Below, in pieces: positions 22,388 to 30,730 of a DNA stretch of 62,433 nucleotides. Under the pieces are notes generated by a model. It was given only the letters and a program-made list of their open reading frames with translations. It was not told where the DNA came from and ran no database searches. Source of the stretch: DATCMU01 sp036563245 (GTDB lineage Bacteria; Pseudomonadota; Alphaproteobacteria; Rhizobiales; Devosiaceae); NCBI GenBank assembly GCA_036563245.1, contig DATCMU010000024.1, forward strand, positions 1 to 62,433, read 5' to 3'. The position numbers and the translations under genes are program-made. Each line of letters opens with the position of its first letter. Within the stretch, counting starts at the first letter, position 1.

Positions 22388-23257
22388 ATGTCCGCTCCTT
22401 CTTCTTCCACTCCGCCGAAAATCTTCGACCGCGAGCGCATCGCTGCGCACCTGTCCCGACGGAACGCGGCGGACGATTTCGTCGCCACGCTTGTCGTCGA
22501 GGATCTCGCCGACCGGCTGATGCCGATCACGAGGCGATTTGAACGCGCGCTCGTGATGGGGCCGGATGCCGCCGCCCTGCCCTCCGGCGGCCGATCCGCC
22601 GAGGGCGAATTTGCCTTCGAGCGCCGCGCGACCATTCTTCCCGGTCAGGATGCCGATCTTGTCGATCCCGAGAATCTCGAACTCCCGCGCGCCGACTACG
22701 ATCTGATCGTATCGCTGCTCGATCTGCAGGTGGTCAACGACGTGCCCGGTTACCTGTCGCGCATTCACCAGCATCTGGCGCCCGATGGCCTGTTCATCGC
22801 TGCCGTGTTCGGAGGTGCTTCGCTGTCCGAATTGCGCGAGGCCTGGCTTCAGGCCGACGCGGCGACTTCAGGTGGAGCGTTTGCCCGCGTGGCTCCGTTC
22901 ATCGATGTGCGCGACGGGGGCGGGCTGTTGCAGCGCGCTGGCTTCGCACTTCCCGTCGCCGACCTCGAAAACCACATCGTACGATATTCCGATCCCCTGG
23001 CACTCATGCGCGAAATCAAGAAGCTCGGCGCGTCCAATCCGCTGGCGGAGCAACCCGCGCGCATGACCATGCCGGGCGTTCTCGCTGCTGCGCTGGAAGC
23101 CTATGGGCGCATTGCTTCGGACCCTGATGGCCGTGTCCGGGCAACGATGCAGATCGTCTGGCTGAGCGGCTGGGCGCCCCATGAGAGCCAGCAGAAGCCG
23201 CTCAAGCCGGGCAGCGCCCAGGTCAGCCTGAAGACCGTGCTTGGCAGCAAGGCCTGA
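22388..23257 (+). CDS. SAM-dependent methyltransferase, BioC/NDUFAF5-like
   Basis: A 289-residue class-I methyltransferase-fold protein. It opens with the family phrase PPKIFDRERIAAHLSRR, shows a divergent SAM motif, and carries YDLIVSLLDLQVVNDVPGYL and LAPDGLFIAAVFGG as the later Rossmann strands. It ends with the ADPDGRVRAT-like and LSGWAPHESQQKPLKPGSA segments typical of NDUFAF5. In mitochondria NDUFAF5 acts in respiratory complex I assembly; a similar role here is inferred from family only. The start is ATG 22388, divergent from comF. Confidence 0.85.
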   Translation: MSAPSSSTPPKIFDRERIAAHLSRRNAADDFVATLVVEDLADRLMPITRRFERALVMGPDAAALPSGGRSAEGEFAFERRATILPGQDADLVDPENLELPRADYDLIVSLLDLQVVNDVPGYLSRIHQHLAPDGLFIAAVFGGASLSELREAWLQADAATSGGAFARVAPFIDVRDGGGLLQRAGFALPVADLENHIVRYSDPLALMREIKKLGASNPLAEQPARMTMPGVLAAALEAYGRIASDPDGRVRATMQIVWLSGWAPHESQQKPLKPGSAQVSLKTVLGSKA

Positions 23258-23364
23258 CGAAAGCGCGATTGGGCTACCTTGCTGCGCCACTCATGCATTT
23301 GAAGGCGTGGCCGGTCCCGGACCTTTCGGTCAGGTGAGTTCTATCGGCCAGGGCGATATCGGGG

Positions 23365-23574
23365 CTAAAGCGTATCCGCTGCGCTCTGGATGGCGCCGCC
23401 CGCCCCGCCCGAACCCGCATTCATGCCGAACAGGTTGCTCAGACCTCCGCCGAGCACCACGAACGCGGCGATGGCCGCGACGCTGATCAGCGCGGTTATC
23501 AATCCGTATTCCACGGCAGTCGCACCGTTTTCGTCGTCGGCGAATTTCCGCAAGTGAATGCCCAGGTCCGTCAT
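23365..23574 (-). CDS. Flp family type IVb pilin
   Basis: A 69-residue pilin precursor. After a short charged leader comes the Flp processing motif with cleavage expected after G17 and the invariant E22-Y23 pair (GATAVEYGLI), then a 20-residue hydrophobic helix and a Gly/Ser/Ala tail. Flp pilins are cut by a prepilin peptidase and assembled by the Tad machinery for adhesion. No tad/cpa genes lie in the window, so this copy is an orphan here. Confidence 0.9.
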   Translation of the reverse strand: MTDLGIHLRKFADDENGATAVEYGLITALISVAAIAAFVVLGGGLSNLFGMNAGSGGAGGAIQSAADTL

Positions 23575-23598
23575 CGGTCGATCCCACCAGTGCTTTTG

Positions 23599-24006
23599 TC
23601 ACAAGAGATCGCACAGATGCGCGATCAGGGGCTCGTCTGCCGGAGGCATCGGATAGTCGCGCAGCGCCTGCGGGCGCACCCATTTCAGAGCGGCATGCTC
23701 GATGGCGCGTGGGAAACCCTCCCACTTCCGGCAGACGAAAAGTGGCATCAATAAGTGAAAGTTCTCATAAGGATGACTTGCAAATGCTAACGGTGCCAGA
23801 CAGGCCGAACGGGTCGAAATCCCAAGTTCTTCAGCCAGTTCGCGAATGATTGCCTCTTCAGGCGTTTCACCCGCTTCGATCTTTCCGCCCGGGAACTCCC
23901 AGAGGCCGGCCATGGCCTTTCCCTCGGGCCGCTGGGCGATCAGCACCCGTCGATCGGTGTCCACCAGCGCGCAGGCAACCACGAGTTGCAGCTTCATCGG
24001 GTCCAT
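23599..24006 (-). CDS. mutT: 8-oxo-dGTP diphosphatase MutT (Nudix)
   Basis: Sanitises oxidised GTP nucleotides. The 23-residue Nudix box is complete (starts GGKIEAGETPEEA, then REL.EELGI). The N-terminal LVVACALVDTDRRVLIAQRP and GLWEFPGG are standard for MutT. The start is uncertain: ATG 24006 is listed, ATG 23997 begins just before the conserved strand and a TTG at 24021 is possible. It is downstream of argJ (45 bases) in the same orientation; argJ-mutT adjacency is common in Hyphomicrobiales. Confidence 0.92.
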   Translation of the reverse strand: MDPMKLQLVVACALVDTDRRVLIAQRPEGKAMAGLWEFPGGKIEAGETPEEAIIRELAEELGISTRSACLAPLAFASHPYENFHLLMPLFVCRKWEGFPRAIEHAALKWVRPQALRDYPMPPADEPLIAHLCDLL

Positions 24007-24051
24007 TTCCCACTCTGGCAACCAGGCGTAGCGGTGGCCGCTGGCACGCGG

Positions 24052-25284
24052 CTAGCTGCGATAGCTGCCATTGATGTCGATATAGCCGTGGGTCAGGTCG
24101 CAGGTGTAGACTGTTGCCCGCCCTGTTCCCAGGCCGAGCGTTACGCCGATCTCGAGGTCTTCGCCTTTCATGTAGGCGCTGGCCGCATCTTCGTCGTAAC
24201 CCGGCGCACGAGCCCCGTTTTCGGCCACCACGACATCGCCGAAGCGGATCGACAGCCGGTCACGGTCGGCCGGCTCGCCCGCCTTGCCAACTGCCATGAC
24301 TACGCGTCCCCAGTTGGCGTCCTCGCCCGCGATTGCAGTCTTGACCAGCGGAGAATTGGCGATGGCCCGCGCGATGCGGTCGGCACTTTGGTCGTCGACC
24401 GCGCCCTCCACGGTGACGGCGACGAACTTGGTCGCGCCTTCCCCATCGCGAATGACCTGCATGGCCAGGTCGAACAGCACGTCGCCCAGGGCTTCGCCAA
24501 GCACGGCGGCGCGCGGATCTTCAAGCGAAACGATTGGATCGATCCCCGCCTTGCCGGTGGCGAAGACGAGGCAGGTATCCGAGGTCGACGTATCGCTGTC
24601 GACGGTGACCGCGTTGAAGCTCGGCTTCACCTTGGCCGCCAGCAGTTCCTGCAGCACCGGCGCGCTCACCGGCGCGTCGGTGAATACGAAACTGAGCATG
24701 GTCGCCATGTCCGGCGCGATCATGCCTGATCCCTTGGCGATACCGACAACCCGGACTTCGGCATCGTCGAAACTCGCCACTGCTCCAGCCAGCTTTGGGA
24801 AGGTATCGGTGGTCATGATGGCCTTGGCCGCATCCAGCCAGGCTCCGGCCCCAAGGCGGCCGGCCATCTCGCGCACCGGCGCGGCGAACTTGCCGGCATC
24901 GAGCGGTTCCCCGATCACGCCGGTGGAGGCCAGGAACACTTCGCCCGGAGCGCACCCCAGGACGTCCGCCGCCAGCGCGGCGGTTTCCGTCACGGTCTGC
25001 CGGCCCCGCGCGCCGGTAAAGGCATTGGCATTGCCTGAATTGACAAGCAGGCCGCGGGCCGAGCCGCCCCCCAGGTGCTCGCGGCACCAGTCGACGGGGG
25101 CGGAAGGGCATTTGGTTCGGGTCAGGACCCCGGCAACCGTCGTGCCGGGGTCGAATACGGCAAGAAGCACGTCGGTGCGGTTGCGGTACTTGATGCCGGC
25201 CTCGGCCGTCGCAAAGCGCACGCCGGCCACGGCATCGAGTTCAGGATAGGACTTCGGCGCAAGCGGCGAAACCTTGTGACCCAT
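24052..25284 (-). CDS. argJ: bifunctional glutamate N-acetyltransferase / amino-acid acetyltransferase ArgJ
   Basis: Transfers acetyl from N-acetylornithine to glutamate in the cyclic arginine pathway. The precursor is 410 residues, normal length. The self-cleavage site is the Thr in KGSGMIAPDMATML near the middle, which splits the protein into alpha and beta chains and supplies the nucleophile. It ends with the conserved DLTHGYIDINGSYRS tail. It lies 15 bases after the parvulin gene on the same strand. Confidence 0.96.
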   Translation of the reverse strand: MGHKVSPLAPKSYPELDAVAGVRFATAEAGIKYRNRTDVLLAVFDPGTTVAGVLTRTKCPSAPVDWCREHLGGGSARGLLVNSGNANAFTGARGRQTVTETAALAADVLGCAPGEVFLASTGVIGEPLDAGKFAAPVREMAGRLGAGAWLDAAKAIMTTDTFPKLAGAVASFDDAEVRVVGIAKGSGMIAPDMATMLSFVFTDAPVSAPVLQELLAAKVKPSFNAVTVDSDTSTSDTCLVFATGKAGIDPIVSLEDPRAAVLGEALGDVLFDLAMQVIRDGEGATKFVAVTVEGAVDDQSADRIARAIANSPLVKTAIAGEDANWGRVVMAVGKAGEPADRDRLSIRFGDVVVAENGARAPGYDEDAASAYMKGEDLEIGVTLGLGTGRATVYTCDLTHGYIDINGSYRS

Positions 25285-25299
25285 TCGTTTTTCGGCCCG

Positions 25300-26229
25300 T
25301 CAGTTGGAGGGGGTCTGTTCCTTGGCGACTGCGGCAGCCAGGTTGGCATCCGGAATCTTCACCTCGGCCTTTGACTTCAACGATCCCACCACCTGGTCGA
25401 ATGCGGTATAGAGGATCTGCTGCTGCAACTGCGCGCGCACCTGGTCGAGCGTTGGCGGCGTTGTCTTCTTGCGGTCCACCAGCTTGATCACATGCCAGCC
25501 GAACTGGGTCTGGATGGGCTGCGATACCTGTCCCACATCAAGCGCAAACGCGGCGTCTTCGAACGGCTTCACCATCTGCCCGCGGGTGAAATAGCCCAGA
25601 TCGCCACCATTCTTGGCGCCCGGATCGATGGACTTCTCCTTGGCGAGATCCTCGAATTTCTTGCCCGCCGCGAGATCGGCCTCGATCGCCTTGGCCTCGT
25701 CCTCGGTCTTCACGAGAATATGACTGGCCCGAATCTGGTCCTGCGGCTTGAAGTCGGCGACCATCTTGTCATAGGCCGCCTGCACGGACTGATCCGTAAC
25801 GGTCGACGCGATCTTTTCCTCGAAATAGGCCCGGCGCAGGGCGCGGTCCTCAAGGTAGTTCTTGCGCAGCTTGAATGTGTCCGTCTGGTCGAGATTGGCG
25901 GCGCGGGCTGCCTCGGCCATCAGCTTCATGTCGATCATCACCGACACAAGGAACGGACGCCTCTGCTCGGGCGACATCTTCTGCAGCTCGCTTGCCAGGT
26001 CTTCCGCGGCAAAGCTCAGGTCCGCCTCGGTTATCGGCTGGCCACCGACGGTGGCGACAACCGCATCGGGCGCGGGGGCCGCTGGTGCGGCCGCCTGGTC
26101 CTGCGGGGCCGGGGTTGCGTTCTGCGCGAGGGCGGAAATGGGCGCGGCGGCGAGTATCAACGCAGTCGCCGCTATGCCGGTGCCACGAATGATGCTGGAG
26201 GGCGAAAACGCCCGGAAACGGATTGACAT
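25300..26229 (-). CDS. periplasmic peptidylprolyl isomerase (parvulin, SurA/PrsA-like)
   Basis: A 309-residue exported folding factor. A signal peptide (about 1-35, ending ALAQN) and an Ala/Pro linker precede an N-terminal chaperone region, then a parvulin domain starting near IRASHILVK with the GGDLGYFTRGQMVKPFEDAAF core and ending FGWHVIKL. It is divergent from secA, matching a role in folding secreted proteins. The single parvulin domain makes it closer to PrsA/PpiC than to two-domain SurA. Confidence 0.9.
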   Translation of the reverse strand: MSIRFRAFSPSSIIRGTGIAATALILAAAPISALAQNATPAPQDQAAAPAAPAPDAVVATVGGQPITEADLSFAAEDLASELQKMSPEQRRPFLVSVMIDMKLMAEAARAANLDQTDTFKLRKNYLEDRALRRAYFEEKIASTVTDQSVQAAYDKMVADFKPQDQIRASHILVKTEDEAKAIEADLAAGKKFEDLAKEKSIDPGAKNGGDLGYFTRGQMVKPFEDAAFALDVGQVSQPIQTQFGWHVIKLVDRKKTTPPTLDQVRAQLQQQILYTAFDQVVGSLKSKAEVKIPDANLAAAVAKEQTPSN

Positions 26230-26301
26230 TCAGTACTCCTCTTGCGGCGCGGCATCCCCCGGTCGTCCGCGCGGGGCTTGGTTTGGCCCATTTTCGTGGC
26301 G

Positions 26302-26330
26302 TTGACAAGACAATGCCCCGCTCTTACATC
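26302..26330 (+). promoter_or_regulatory. candidate secA promoter
   Basis: TTGACA (26302-26307), a 17-base spacer, then TACATC (26325-26330). The -35 is perfect and the -10 keeps only part of the consensus. It would start transcription about 100 bases before the secA start. Confidence 0.5.
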
Positions 26331-26435
26331 TGCCTTCGCTTTTCCGCGAGGCGCCTAGAGGCATGAGCATGCCCGGGTGCCGGGGCGGCTTGATTGGCCG
26401 AACCCTGCTTGCGTCCAACAACACAGGACTTCCAC

Positions 26436-29192
26436 ATGGCAATCGCTGCGTTCGCCCGACGGATATTCGGCTCGGCAAACGACCGGCGCGTCAAGCGCTA
26501 TCAACCAGCAGTAACGGCGATCAACGCGCTCGAGGCCGAGCTTGAGAAACTCAGCGACGACCAGTTGCGCGGCCGGACTGCCGAGTTCCGGCAGCAGATC
26601 GAGAACGGGGCCAGCCTCGAAAGCATTCTGGTTCCCGCCTTTGCGACAGTCAGAGAGGCGTCCAAGCGCGCCCTGGGCATGCGCCATTTCGACGTGCAGT
26701 TGATCGGTGGCATGGTTCTCAACGACAACTCGATTGCCGAGATGCGGACGGGCGAGGGCAAGACCCTTGTCGCGACCCTACCGGTCTATCTCAACGCGCT
26801 CAACGGCAAGGGCGTGCATGTGGTGACGGTCAACGACTATCTGGCCCGCCGCGACGCGGAATGGATGGGACAGATCTATCGTTTCCTCGGACTGGAAGTC
26901 GGCATCGTCCTGCACGAACTCGACGACATGCAGCGCAAGGCCGCCTATGCCGCCGACGTGACCTACGGCACCAACAACGAATTCGGTTTCGACTATCTGC
27001 GCGACAACATGAAGTATTCGCGCGACCAGATGGTGCAGCGCGGCCATACCTATGCGATCGTCGACGAGGTCGATTCCATCCTGATCGACGAGGCCCGCAC
27101 GCCGCTCATCATCTCCGGCCCGTCCGAGGACCGTTCCGCGCTTTATGAGCGCATCGACCAGATCATACCCATTGTCGGCGAGGGCGATTTCGAGCTCGAT
27201 GAAAAGCATCGTGCCGCCACCTTCACTGACCAGGGCGTGGAAAAACTCGAGGAAAAGCTCCTTGCCGAAGGTCTGGTGAAGGCTGGATCGCTCTACGACG
27301 TGGAGAACGTCGCGGTCGTTCATCACCTGAACAACGCGCTGCGCGCCCACAAGCTGTTTCAGCGCGACAAGGATTATATCGTCCGCAACGACGAAGTGGT
27401 CATCATCGACGAGTTTACCGGCCGCATGATGCCCGGGCGCCGTTTTTCCGAGGGGCTGCACCAGGCGCTCGAGGCCAAGGAGCACGTCAAGATCCAGCCC
27501 GAGAACCAGACGCTGGCCTCGATCACCTTCCAGAATTATTTCCGTCTCTACGACAAGCTGGCGGGCATGACCGGTACCGCCGCCACCGAGGCGGAGGAAT
27601 TTGCCGATATCTACAAGCTCGACGTGGTCTCGATTCCGACCAACCTGCCGATCCAGCGCATAGACGAGGAAGACGCGGTGTTCCGCACCGCCGACGAGAA
27701 GTTCGAGGCAATCGCCGATCTCGTTGAGGAATGCCAGAAGCGCAAGCAGCCTGTTCTGGTCGGCACCACCTCGATCGAGAAGTCCGAGCATCTTGCCGAA
27801 CTGCTGCGCAAGCGCGGAATCGGTGACATCAAGGTGCTCAACGCGCGCTACCACGAGCAGGAAGCCCACATCATCGCCAATGCCGGCGTACCCGGTTCGG
27901 TGACCATCGCCACCAACATGGCCGGGCGCGGTACCGACATCCAGCTCGGCGGCAATCTCGAGATGCGTATCGCGGCTGAGGCGGAGGGCCTCGAGGGCGC
28001 CGAGCGCGAGGCGAAGATCGCCGAGATCAAGAAGGATATCGAGCAAAAGAAGCAGGCAGCCCTGGCCGCGGGCGGTCTCTACGTGATCGGCACCGAGCGC
28101 CACGAAAGCCGCCGCATCGACAACCAGTTGCGCGGCCGTACCGGCCGCCAGGGCGACCCGGGCCACTCCAAGTTCTTCCTGTCCCTGCAGGACGACCTGA
28201 TGCGCATCTTCGCGGTCGAGACCATGGATTCCATGCTCGAGAAGCTTGGCCTGGAAAAGGGCGAATCCATCACCCATCCCTGGGTATCCAAGGCCATCGA
28301 GAAGTCGCAGGCCAAGGTGGAAGGCCGCAACTTCGACATCCGCAAGAATATCCTGAAGTACGACGACGTGATGAACGATCAGCGCAAGGTGATCTTCGAG
28401 CAGCGCCTCGAACTCATGGATGACGACAATGTCTCCGAGATGATCGCCGACATGCGCCACGACGTGGTCGACGAGATCCTGCGCAAGGCCATTCCGGAAC
28501 GCTCGTATCCCGAGCAGTGGAACACCGACCAGCTTGCCTCCGCGGCCATGACCTATCTCAACGTCCAGATCCCGGCAAAAGCCTGGGCGGAAGAGGAAGG
28601 CATCGACGTCGAGGCGGTACGCGAACGCCTGATCAAGGCCGCGGACGAGCAGGCAGCGGCCAAGGTGGCCCGCTTCACGCCCGACATCATGCGCCAGGTC
28701 GAAAAGTCGATCCTGCTGCAATCCATCGACGGGTTGTGGCGCGAGCACCTGGTAACTCTCGATCACCTCTCCAAGGTGATCGGCTGGCGCGGCCTGGCGC
28801 AGCGCGACCCGCTCAATGAATACAAGCAGGAAGCCTACGAGCTGTTCCAGACCCTGCTGAACAACCTGCGTGAACTGGTCACCACCCAGCTCGCCCATGT
28901 CGAGATCCGAATGCAGGAGCCGCCGCAGCCCCAGGCACCCGATCTTTCAAGGCTCGAGGAAACCCATATCGACCCGCTCACCGGCGAAAACGATGCCGAA
29001 CCGGCGCCCGCCCCCGGTACGGCTCGAGCGGCAGCGGCTGCCGGCGGCGCCGCGACCGCGGTGCTCGAGCGCGGAAACGCCGACCCCTCGAAAATCCAGC
29101 TCACAGAGGCGCAGATGCGCGGCGTTCGCCGCAACGACCCCTGCCCCTGCGGCTCGGGCAAGAAGTTCAAGCACTGCCACGGCGCGTTCTGA
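26436..29192 (+). CDS. secA: preprotein translocase ATPase SecA
   Basis: Motor that drives unfolded preproteins through SecYEG. At 918 residues it has the expected length. Walker A is MRTGEGKT (K109), with DEVDSILIDEART as the DEAD-type motif, then the preprotein-crosslinking domain, the second nucleotide-binding fold (IATNMAGRGTDIQLGG) and the two-helix finger. The C-terminal zinc element CPCGSGKKFKHCH that binds SecB is intact after a variable linker. Start ATG 26436 has an AGGA upstream and matches the family's N-terminus; longer starts add unrelated residues. A strong terminator follows. Confidence 0.98.
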   Translation: MAIAAFARRIFGSANDRRVKRYQPAVTAINALEAELEKLSDDQLRGRTAEFRQQIENGASLESILVPAFATVREASKRALGMRHFDVQLIGGMVLNDNSIAEMRTGEGKTLVATLPVYLNALNGKGVHVVTVNDYLARRDAEWMGQIYRFLGLEVGIVLHELDDMQRKAAYAADVTYGTNNEFGFDYLRDNMKYSRDQMVQRGHTYAIVDEVDSILIDEARTPLIISGPSEDRSALYERIDQIIPIVGEGDFELDEKHRAATFTDQGVEKLEEKLLAEGLVKAGSLYDVENVAVVHHLNNALRAHKLFQRDKDYIVRNDEVVIIDEFTGRMMPGRRFSEGLHQALEAKEHVKIQPENQTLASITFQNYFRLYDKLAGMTGTAATEAEEFADIYKLDVVSIPTNLPIQRIDEEDAVFRTADEKFEAIADLVEECQKRKQPVLVGTTSIEKSEHLAELLRKRGIGDIKVLNARYHEQEAHIIANAGVPGSVTIATNMAGRGTDIQLGGNLEMRIAAEAEGLEGAEREAKIAEIKKDIEQKKQAALAAGGLYVIGTERHESRRIDNQLRGRTGRQGDPGHSKFFLSLQDDLMRIFAVETMDSMLEKLGLEKGESITHPWVSKAIEKSQAKVEGRNFDIRKNILKYDDVMNDQRKVIFEQRLELMDDDNVSEMIADMRHDVVDEILRKAIPERSYPEQWNTDQLASAAMTYLNVQIPAKAWAEEEGIDVEAVRERLIKAADEQAAAKVARFTPDIMRQVEKSILLQSIDGLWREHLVTLDHLSKVIGWRGLAQRDPLNEYKQEAYELFQTLLNNLRELVTTQLAHVEIRMQEPPQPQAPDLSRLEETHIDPLTGENDAEPAPAPGTARAAAAAGGAATAVLERGNADPSKIQLTEAQMRGVRRNDPCPCGSGKKFKHCHGAF

Positions 29193-29227
29193 TCGCGCTT
29201 GCGACCAGACCGTGAGAAGAGACAAGA

Positions 29228-29250
29228 AGGCGCCCAGTGGGCGCCTTTTT
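29228..29250 (+). terminator. intrinsic terminator after secA
   Basis: AGGCGCCC pairs with GGGCGCCT around a three-base loop and is followed by a T-run, 36 bases past the secA stop. Confidence 0.85.
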
Positions 29251-29270
29251 CGTTCCAGCGGCAGGTTTTC

Positions 29271-29762
29271 TCAGCGCGTCAAATCCACCAGCACGTCATC
29301 AAGATTGTCGAAGCTCATGCCCATGCCGTCCGTCATGCCGGTTTCGAGGACCAGCTGACGAATTTCGGCACTTTCATAGGTCATGGTCATCACCAACTCC
29401 GTCATGTCGCCAAGCGGAACGAATTCCACCACGTTGTGCGCCTCGGAGGTGTGCTCCAGGTCGACGGGCCGCTCCGTGCTCACGATCCGCGCGCAGGGCA
29501 AGATTTCCAGGAATTCGCCAATGAAGCCGAATTCCGTTCCATCCTCTTCGTTCCGCCAGCGATAGGTGTAGGCGCCGCCGGCCCGAAGATCGATCTCGCA
29601 TACCGGCATGGTCCAGCCCGGTGGTCCGAGCAGCCAGCGCTTGACGAGTTCGGGCTCGGTATAGGCGCGCCAGACCAGTTGTACGGGCGCATCGAACCGG
29701 CGCCTGACGACGACCGCGCAATCGCCGGGCGTCTCGACGGTCACAGTGTATCCTGTGGGCAT
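29271..29762 (-). CDS. SRPBCC / AHSA1 (START-like) domain protein
   Basis: A 163-residue START-like ligand-binding fold protein. The AHSA1 pattern is clear: RRRFDAPVQLVWRAYTEPELVKRWLLGPPGW near the N-terminus, then GGAYTYRW, EFLEI and a C-terminal helix with GMGMSFDNLDDVL. Start ATG 29762 has a GAGGAG site upstream. It is the last gene of an ArsR-VOC-SRPBCC operon; such operons are widespread and usually repressed by the ArsR protein, but the ligand is unknown. Confidence 0.88.
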   Translation of the reverse strand: MPTGYTVTVETPGDCAVVVRRRFDAPVQLVWRAYTEPELVKRWLLGPPGWTMPVCEIDLRAGGAYTYRWRNEEDGTEFGFIGEFLEILPCARIVSTERPVDLEHTSEAHNVVEFVPLGDMTELVMTMTYESAEIRQLVLETGMTDGMGMSFDNLDDVLVDLTR

Positions 29763-29775
29763 GTCGGGATTCTCC

Positions 29776-30240
29776 TCAGGCATTGGCCGCGGCTTCGAGG
29801 TCCGCGACAACCAGCTTCCTCATCCCAAGCATGGCGTCGGTGACGCGTCTTGCCTTTTCCCGGTCGGGATCCCCCATCAACTCGATCAGGCGTCGCGGCA
29901 CAATCTGCCAGGACACTCCCCACCGATCCACCAGCCAGCCGCACTGGCTCTCGGCCCCACCGTCGGCGACCAGCGCGTCCCAGTAGCGGTCGACCTCCTG
30001 CTGGTCGGCGCACGACACCGATAGCGAAAAGGCCGGAGACAGGCTGTAGTGCGGACCTCCATTGATGATCTGCACCGGCTGGCCGGCAATCTCGCACTCG
30101 ACCACGAGTGGAGTTGGCCCATCGTCTGGCGTCGCCTCCTTCGGCGAAATCATCCGCGAGCCGGCAAACAGCGACACATAGAACCGGGCCGCAGCCTCCC
30201 CTTCGCTCTCGAACCAGAGACAAGGTGTGATCTTGCGCAT
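29776..30240 (-). CDS. VOC family protein (PhnB-like 3-demethylubiquinone-9 methyltransferase-type fold)
   Basis: A 154-residue vicinal-oxygen-chelate protein of the PhnB branch. It begins MRKITPCLWFESEGEAAARFYVSLF, contains GGPHYSLSPAFSLSVSC and ends with the DADREKARRV-like helix plus a MRKLVVADLEAA tail. The catalytic function is not established for this branch. The start lies one base from the arsR stop, and the SRPBCC gene follows after 13 bases, so the three genes form one tight operon. Confidence 0.88.
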   Translation of the reverse strand: MRKITPCLWFESEGEAAARFYVSLFAGSRMISPKEATPDDGPTPLVVECEIAGQPVQIINGGPHYSLSPAFSLSVSCADQQEVDRYWDALVADGGAESQCGWLVDRWGVSWQIVPRRLIELMGDPDREKARRVTDAMLGMRKLVVADLEAAANA

Positions 30241-30241
30241 T

Positions 30242-30592
30242 TCATCTGTCCTTTCCCGGACTTGCGCCGGTCTTGAGATCTTCGAGAAGGGCGTCGAGCC
30301 GTCCGAAATTGGCTTCCCAGACGGCCCTGTAGTGCTCGATCCAGTCATCCGCGGCCAACAGGGGCGCGACCTCCAGACGGCAGGGTCGGCGCTGTGCATC
30401 CCGCCCCCGGGAAACCAGCCCGGCCCTCTCGAGCACCTTGATGTGCTTGGAGATGGCCGGTTGACTCATGGCAAAGGGCTCGGCCAGTTCGTTGACCGAG
30501 GCTTCGCTGCGGGCCAGCCGCGCGAGAATCGCGCGTCGCGTCGGGTCGGAAAGCGCTGCGAAAACCGCGTCGAGTTGCTGGGATTGCTCCAC
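30242..30592 (-). CDS. ArsR family transcriptional regulator
   Basis: A 116-residue winged-helix regulator: ALSDPTRRAILARLARSEASVNELAEPFAMSQPAISKHIKVLERAGLV is the classic ArsR recognition block. No cysteine metal-binding motif is visible, so it probably senses something other than arsenic or zinc. Start GTG 30592. It heads the operon with the VOC and SRPBCC genes. A sigma70 promoter and overlapping dyads just upstream indicate autoregulation. Confidence 0.9.
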   Translation of the reverse strand: MEQSQQLDAVFAALSDPTRRAILARLARSEASVNELAEPFAMSQPAISKHIKVLERAGLVSRGRDAQRRPCRLEVAPLLAADDWIEHYRAVWEANFGRLDALLEDLKTGASPGKDR

Positions 30593-30595
30593 AAT

Positions 30596-30653
30596 ATAAC
30601 CACTCAGTTCTAAAACTACTTAGTTATATAAATGACATTCGAACCGTCGTCAA
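30596..30653 (-). promoter_or_regulatory. promoter and operator region of the arsR-VOC-SRPBCC operon
   Basis: Reading leftwards: TTGACG (30653-30648), a 17-base spacer, TATATA (30630-30625). Overlapping the -10 and start are the perfect dyads AACTA-CT-TAGTT (30614-30625) and AGTT-CTAA-AACT (30606-30617), inside a larger imperfect repeat with ATAAC at 30596 and GTTAT at 30623. This is a likely ArsR binding region. Confidence 0.6.
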
Positions 30654-30730
30654 TACCGGTGGGCCGGACTTGCAGAGCGCGCCGCGAAACGCCAAGCTGA
30701 ACTTTTGCTCAAGCACCCGGGGCCCGCCTT

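Noticed and set aside
26778..28898. 706-codon open frame on the minus strand opposite secA
   Set aside because: A complete SecA with all motifs occupies the plus strand; the antisense frame is a GC-bias shadow.
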